Made by a program: the position numbers and the translations under genes. DNA of 8,975 bases from an uncultured Litorilinea sp. (GTDB lineage: Bacteria; Chloroflexota; Anaerolineae; Caldilineales; Caldilineaceae). This document shows positions 5,503 through 8,975 of the stretch, piece by piece. The notes beneath the pieces were generated by a model, which saw only the letters and a program-made list of their open reading frames with translations, was not told the DNA's origin and made no database searches. How positions within the stretch are numbered: the first letter of the stretch is position 1; each line of letters opens with the position of its first letter. The stretch covers positions 1-8,975 of the forward strand of contig CAMPHP010000084.1 of assembly GCA_946885925.1 (NCBI GenBank). Direction: 5' to 3'.

Positions 5503-6786
5503 ATGCGACAGCAAGTAGTGGGTGGGATAGTGGCGTTAACACTTGCGCTGACACCCCTAGCGGTCATGGCTCAGGAAACAATCCTTGACCCAGAAGTGCG
5601 CGCCACGGTTGAGCTGGCAGCGCAAGAGGTCGCCGCTCTGTTAGCTCCGGCTGCTACGTCGACAGATTCTGGCACGACTTTTCTGCAACCAACACCTGAA
5701 CCGGCGGTTGATCCTCCTGTAGTTGATCCTACCGAAGAGCCAACGCCCGAACCAACTGAGGAATCCGTTGGCACGCCTGAACTTCTGCCAGAGCTAAATC
5801 TCACAGATCTTGCGGAGTATAGCAGCGGTGGTGTGACAATTCAGGTTCCTGTTGATTGGATTGTTGAATCATCTGAGGGGGAGGTCGCCAGTTTCACGAT
5901 AGAAATTCCAGGTACAGATCTCTTTATCTCTCTTGAGGAAGATAGTGCAGTCGATTTTCCCAGCCTGTTAGCACTTGCTCTTTTCCGCAGCCAAGCCGAA
6001 CTCCTGGTCGCTGACCTTGCCGAAGCAGCTCAACTTGACGAGGTTGATACCGTCTACACCGCGCAAGGGTTGCCAATGGCAAAGTTGGGTTTTTCCGGCA
6101 ATGTAGGAGATGTGGACGCAACAGGTCTTATGTATATAGCCGCACCAAATCAGCATACCTATCTTCTTGTGGCGGGTGGACCACCGGAAGAGTGGGCCCA
6201 GGTGGCCGAGGGTATAAACCTGGTTGCAGAGAGTATCGTTTTTGATGAAGAGCTGGTTACGTTGGTTGCGGCTGGGGATGAATCCTTGGCGTATACAGAT
6301 GCCGAAGCCACAGTGGAGTTTGAGTTGCCTGCTGGATGGTATGCAATGGATTCAGGCGATTCGCAATTTCCTGTGGTCGCGGCTGAATCAGAAGTGCGCT
6401 ATATTGTTACGATGGGCAATGAGGAGTCTTTCGGTGAGGATGTCGCCGATGAAATATTGGCGCTTTATGATCCGGAAGGGGGCGAGCTTGACTCCGCAGC
6501 GTCTGCTGCCCTGATTAGCGAATTATTGGTCTTGTTGGGAGATTCTAGCAATGAGATGATGTTGGATGAGGAGCAGAGCACGGTCTTTCGCCATGAGAGT
6601 GGATTGACGTTCCAACTGGTGGGTGAAGCAGATATGGGGGATGGCGTATCTCTGCCTGTGATCCTCTATCTTGACGTACGCGAGGCCACCGGAGCCATTG
6701 CCGCTGTCTTTGGAGACACTGAACTCGCCTTGGCTGACGGGGAGACTATTGAGTTGATGGTGCAGTCCGTAACCAGGGTGGAGTAG
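5503..6786 (+). CDS. Secreted acidic protein with duplicated beta-rich domain, function unknown
   Basis: I do not recognise a named family. The 427-residue protein starts with a signal peptide (hydrophobic core about 5-21, likely cut after VMA at 21-23; no lipobox Cys). A mature N-terminal segment follows, then a Pro/Thr/Glu/Val-rich linker (about 62-90, with TPEP and PTEEPTPEPTEE) of the sort that separates an anchor or propeptide from exported domains. Two halves then share a pattern. Residues 110-119 read VTIQVPVDWI and 270-279 read TVEFELPAGW, each opening a beta-rich unit. A late strand (TGLMYIA at 207-213; LYLDVREATGAIAAVF at 388-403) and a closing helix-like end (AESIVF; VQSVTRV) recur. 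This resembles the PsbP/DUF1795-like fold type, but that is inference. By hand count the protein has about 80 Asp/Glu against one Lys and six Arg in the mature part. It has its own promoter-like region and ends in a strong terminator, so it is probably a single-gene unit. It follows a sensor kinase, but a functional link is unproven. Confidence 0.85.
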   Translation: MRQQVVGGIVALTLALTPLAVMAQETILDPEVRATVELAAQEVAALLAPAATSTDSGTTFLQPTPEPAVDPPVVDPTEEPTPEPTEESVGTPELLPELNLTDLAEYSSGGVTIQVPVDWIVESSEGEVASFTIEIPGTDLFISLEEDSAVDFPSLLALALFRSQAELLVADLAEAAQLDEVDTVYTAQGLPMAKLGFSGNVGDVDATGLMYIAAPNQHTYLLVAGGPPEEWAQVAEGINLVAESIVFDEELVTLVAAGDESLAYTDAEATVEFELPAGWYAMDSGDSQFPVVAAESEVRYIVTMGNEESFGEDVADEILALYDPEGGELDSAASAALISELLVLLGDSSNEMMLDEEQSTVFRHESGLTFQLVGEADMGDGVSLPVILYLDVREATGAIAAVFGDTELALADGETIELMVQSVTRVE

Positions 6787-6835
6787 GTAGCCAACAAGGC
6801 GGTCAGTTCCAACAAAACAGTGTAATTGCTATGAC

Positions 6836-6870
6836 AATGGCCCTAATCCTGCTGGATCAGGGCCATTTTT
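6836..6870 (+). terminator. Intrinsic terminator of the secreted-protein gene
   Basis: AATGGCCCT (6836-6844) pairs with AGGGCCATT (6859-6867). After one mismatch the stem extends through ATCC/GGAT (6846-6849 with 6854-6857) to the loop TGCT, and the run TTTTT ends at 6870. The stop codon is 49 bases upstream. The T run is on the + strand only, which sets its direction. Confidence 0.85.
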
Positions 6871-6898
6871 GATTGGGAGTTTAAGGGGCAGAACCTTG

Positions 6899-6950
6899 AA
6901 AAACAACCTTCCTGGAAGCCTGGAACCCTCTGGGTGGCTTCCAGGAAGGT
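6899..6950 (-). terminator. Intrinsic terminator of the minus-strand kinase operon
   Basis: ACCTTCCTGGAAGCC (6906-6920) and GGCTTCCAGGAAGGT (6936-6950) form a perfect 15-bp stem. ACCC/GGGT (6925-6928 with 6932-6935) adds an inner helix after a four-base bulge. Read on the minus strand, the stem is followed by TTGTTTTTC (A run at 6899-6903), and the kinase stop at 6961-6963 lies 10 bases before it. It faces the + strand terminator across about 30 bases. Confidence 0.85.
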
Positions 6951-6960
6951 GTCTGCATAC

Positions 6961-8436
6961 TTACGAAGTGGCGGATTGGCTATCTTCGTAGGCGGGCAGG
7001 CAAAGGGTGAAGGTGCTGCCTTTTTGGAGTTCGCTGCTGACCGTGACTTTGCCTTGGTGGGCGTAGGCAATCCATTGAACAATGCTAAGCCCCAAGCCAC
7101 TGCCGCCTAATTCCCGGCTACGTGCTTTGTCGGTGCGATAGAAACGGTCAAAAACAAAGGGTAGATCCTCGCTGCTAATGCCAATCCCTGTGTCACTGAC
7201 GCTGATTTTGACCCATCCGTTGCTCTTTTCTAAGCCGAAGGTGATCACACCGCCATTGGGTGTGTATTTGATGGCATTGTCTGCTAGATTGAGCAGGATC
7301 TGGCGCAGCCGTTCGCGGTCACCATAGACCAAGGCTTGATCCTCACTGCCCATCCGAATTTCGAGTGCTTGAGGCCCGCGCCGTTGTTGGGCAATGCGGC
7401 GCGTTTGGCGATAGACATCGAGGAGCAGTGTGTCCATCTCGACAGGCTCTCGCTGTAATTGCAGCGCACCACTATCGACTTGGGCCAGTGTCAGCAGATC
7501 AGTGATCATCGTACTCATGCGCGCCGTTTCAGTCTCTGCCTCGGTCAAGGTTTCTTGCAACATGGCCGCCATATGCTGGGCACGCTCCGGGTCATGGGCA
7601 CTGGTGGCAGCATAGCGGCGCATTAGGTCGAGATTACCTTGCACAGTGGTCAACGGGGTCCGTAGCTCGTGACTGACATCGGCAATCAACCGCTCCTGTG
7701 TCTTGAACAATTGTTGGATGCGATCCAACATCTCATTAAAGGTAGCTGCTAGTTGCCCAACTTCGCTGGCATCGTTGGGAATGTTGAGGCGGCGGCTGAG
7801 ATCTTTGGTGCGGCTAATGGCCCCGGCGGTCTGGGTGATGGTGTCAATGGGAGCCAGGGCGCGACGCGCCAGAAATGCGCCCACGATTGCTGCCAGGATT
7901 AAGCTAAGCGCTGTACCGATAATGAGATAGCGGCTGACCTGGTTGAGCGTGTTCGTCACCCCCGCCACAGGCTTGATGACCTGCACTGCGCCGACAATGG
8001 TGCGGTTGGCAATGATCGGCACTGTATAGACCAAGAGCGGAATGTCATTTTCGCTGGTGGTATAAAAGCGATGGGATTTGCCATTGCGAATAGTGGGCAA
8101 GGCGTCCGCATAGTTTTGTACCGACATCTGCCCCAGGTTGTTGCTACGTTTGAGGATCATGCCATTGAGGTCGATGATCTGCACGCCCACGGCATTACTA
8201 AAGAAGTCCAGATCAGGGAATTGGACGCGCGTAGGATTATTGCGGATGATAAGAATGTTACCCTGCAATTGTTGCGCCAGTGTATTAGCCACTTCGCTTG
8301 CTTGGCGTGCCGCTTCTTGCTGGGTCTGCATCCACAGATTAGCTGCTAGGGTGGAATAGAAGATAAAGCTGAATAGGATCAGCGTTGAACCCAGAAGAGC
8401 CGTGTACCAGAGCGTTAACCGCAAACGAATCGTCAT
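6961..8436 (-). CDS. Membrane sensor histidine kinase with HAMP domain (OmpR-partner type)
   Basis: This inner-membrane sensor kinase has 491 residues from the chosen ATG. It starts [16 protein letters not shown], with TM1 at about 9-31, an extracytoplasmic sensor region of about 140 residues, TM2 at about 171-191, and HAMP at 191-245 (beginning ARRALAPID). HisKA follows at about 247-317 with phosphoacceptor His256 in [11 protein letters not shown]. The HATPase domain has N-box Asn383/Asn387 (NLADN), D415TGIGI, FDRFYR at 429-434 and GGSGLGLSI from 444. All kinase motifs are intact. The extracytoplasmic part contains a [11 protein letters not shown] strand and a [21 protein letters not shown] block, as in double-PAS/Cache-like sensors; the stimulus is unknown. 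It lies downstream of a response regulator gene on the same strand, its likely partner. An in-frame ATG at 8535 would add 33 hydrophilic, Pro-rich residues. I prefer 8436 because family members usually start just before TM1, but neither start has a clear ribosome binding site. Confidence 0.93.
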   Translation of the reverse strand: MTIRLRLTLWYTALLGSTLILFSFIFYSTLAANLWMQTQQEAARQASEVANTLAQQLQGNILIIRNNPTRVQFPDLDFFSNAVGVQIIDLNGMILKRSNNLGQMSVQNYADALPTIRNGKSHRFYTTSENDIPLLVYTVPIIANRTIVGAVQVIKPVAGVTNTLNQVSRYLIIGTALSLILAAIVGAFLARRALAPIDTITQTAGAISRTKDLSRRLNIPNDASEVGQLAATFNEMLDRIQQLFKTQERLIADVSHELRTPLTTVQGNLDLMRRYAATSAHDPERAQHMAAMLQETLTEAETETARMSTMITDLLTLAQVDSGALQLQREPVEMDTLLLDVYRQTRRIAQQRRGPQALEIRMGSEDQALVYGDRERLRQILLNLADNAIKYTPNGGVITFGLEKSNGWVKISVSDTGIGISSEDLPFVFDRFYRTDKARSRELGGSGLGLSIVQWIAYAHQGKVTVSSELQKGSTFTLCLPAYEDSQSATS

Positions 8437-8653
8437 TGGAAAATCGACGCTCGCAGGCGCGGGCTGAATAGATGAGCGCGCTGGCAGCACTCGCCAGTAG
8501 GGTCTGGTAGGTTTAGACAGAACTTGCGGCAGCATATTGCCATGTTCGTGCTCGCAGTTGAAATCCAGATGAGGAGAGTGTGAAAAGCCGCTGAATGAAT
8601 GATCTCAAGAGGGCGTGTCTTGTTTCTGAATGACGCTAAGGCTGAGTTCATGA
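8437..8653 (-). other. Unusually long gap between response regulator and kinase genes
   Basis: About 217 bases separate the regulator stop from the preferred kinase start (118 if the kinase starts at 8535). It holds two things. One is an open frame of 72 codons (8651 down to 8433) that begins two bases after the regulator stop and ends by overlapping the kinase ATG as ATGA. The other is a small hairpin near the regulator stop (AAGCTGA / TCAGCCTT with one bulge). The 72-codon product resembles no family I know, has mixed codon use and lacks a clear ribosome binding site, so I do not call it a gene. Confidence 0.4.
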
Positions 8654-8975
8654 TCAGCTTTCACGCATGGCATAGCCCACGCCACGGATGGTTTGGATCA
8701 AGCGAGAACGCCCACCACTCTCTAACTTGGTGCGTAGATAGCGCACGTAGACCTCGATAATATTGCTTTCGCCCCCAAAGTCATAGTTCCAAATGTGCTC
8801 ATAGATGAGTTCACGCGTTAGCACCTGGTTGGGGTGGCGCATAAAAAGTTCTAACAGATCAAACTCTTTGGCTGTCAGTTGAATCTCTTCCTTGTCTCGA
8901 AAAACCTGGCGTGTGCGTGGGTTTAAGGTGACATCGGCATAGCGCACAGCATCGGCGGGCACCTCGGCACGGTGG
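8654..8975 (-). CDS. OmpR/PhoB-family response regulator, C-terminal part (cut by window end)
   Basis: Only the DNA-binding half of this transcription factor is in the window; the frame stays open to the right edge, so the receiver domain lies beyond it. The visible part is a complete winged-helix (Trans_reg_C) domain. It has an opening strand pair around the segment [20 protein letters not shown], then [21 protein letters not shown], the recognition-helix region [16 protein letters not shown], and the closing wing [13 protein letters not shown] before the TGA stop. A GTG at 8960-8962 lies in the interdomain linker and should not be taken as the start. The regulator would be phosphorylated by the kinase encoded next on the same strand and bind DNA to control target genes, which cannot be named here. 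The operon's promoter is outside the window. Confidence 0.93.
   Translation of the reverse strand, partial: HRAEVPADAVRYADVTLNPRTRQVFRDKEEIQLTAKEFDLLELFMRHPNQVLTRELIYEHIWNYDFGGESNIIEVYVRYLRTKLESGGRSRLIQTIRGVGYAMRES

Noticed and set aside
8071..8349. Plus-strand open frame of 92 codons within the membrane kinase gene
   Set aside because: It lies opposite the sensor region of a well-supported kinase, with no ribosome binding site.
8433..8651. 72-codon minus-strand frame called as a gene
   Set aside because: The geometry is suggestive and is listed as a finding, but codon use, lack of a ribosome binding site and lack of family resemblance do not justify a CDS call.
1..8975. CRISPR arrays, tRNAs, rRNAs, insertion sequences or phage genes
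   Set aside because: Reading both strands showed no regularly spaced repeats, no cloverleaf with the usual T-loop, and no transposase, integrase or structural phage motifs.

Overview
The window looks like ordinary chromosomal DNA of a free-living bacterium with moderate GC content. The gene set and the style of the kinases suggest the Chloroflexota (Anaerolineae/Caldilineae-like). That placement is an impression from the protein sequences, not a computed result. GTG starts are frequent. There are no transposases, integrases, tRNAs, rRNAs or CRISPR repeats, and no sharp compositional break that would suggest an island.

The left half is all on the + strand. It carries glmU (the bifunctional enzyme for UDP-GlcNAc, the cell-envelope precursor), then a membrane CNNM/CBS/CorC-domain protein. 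The next gene is a homotetramer-type cytidine deaminase whose possible first start codon overlaps the preceding stop. Two consecutive hairpins follow the deaminase. Next comes a cytoplasmic GAF-PAS histidine kinase with no adjacent response regulator, possibly leaderless. After a promoter-like gap comes a secreted, very acidic protein of unknown function. It has a Pro/Thr/Glu-rich linker and what look like two copies of one beta-rich domain.

At about 6790-6960 the + strand cluster meets a minus-strand two-component operon. Two back-to-back intrinsic terminators face each other there, one per strand. The minus-strand operon, read from the right edge leftwards, is the C-terminal half of an OmpR/PhoB-type response regulator (cut by the window end), then a gap, then a HAMP-containing membrane sensor kinase.

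I see no convincing undescribed multi-gene system. The points most worth a second look are: the CNNM domain that has lost its signature ion-site motifs; the duplicated-domain acidic secreted protein and its promoter; the acidic insert in the GAF domain; the tandem hairpins after the deaminase gene; and the unusual gap between response regulator and kinase, which is exactly spanned by a short ORF.
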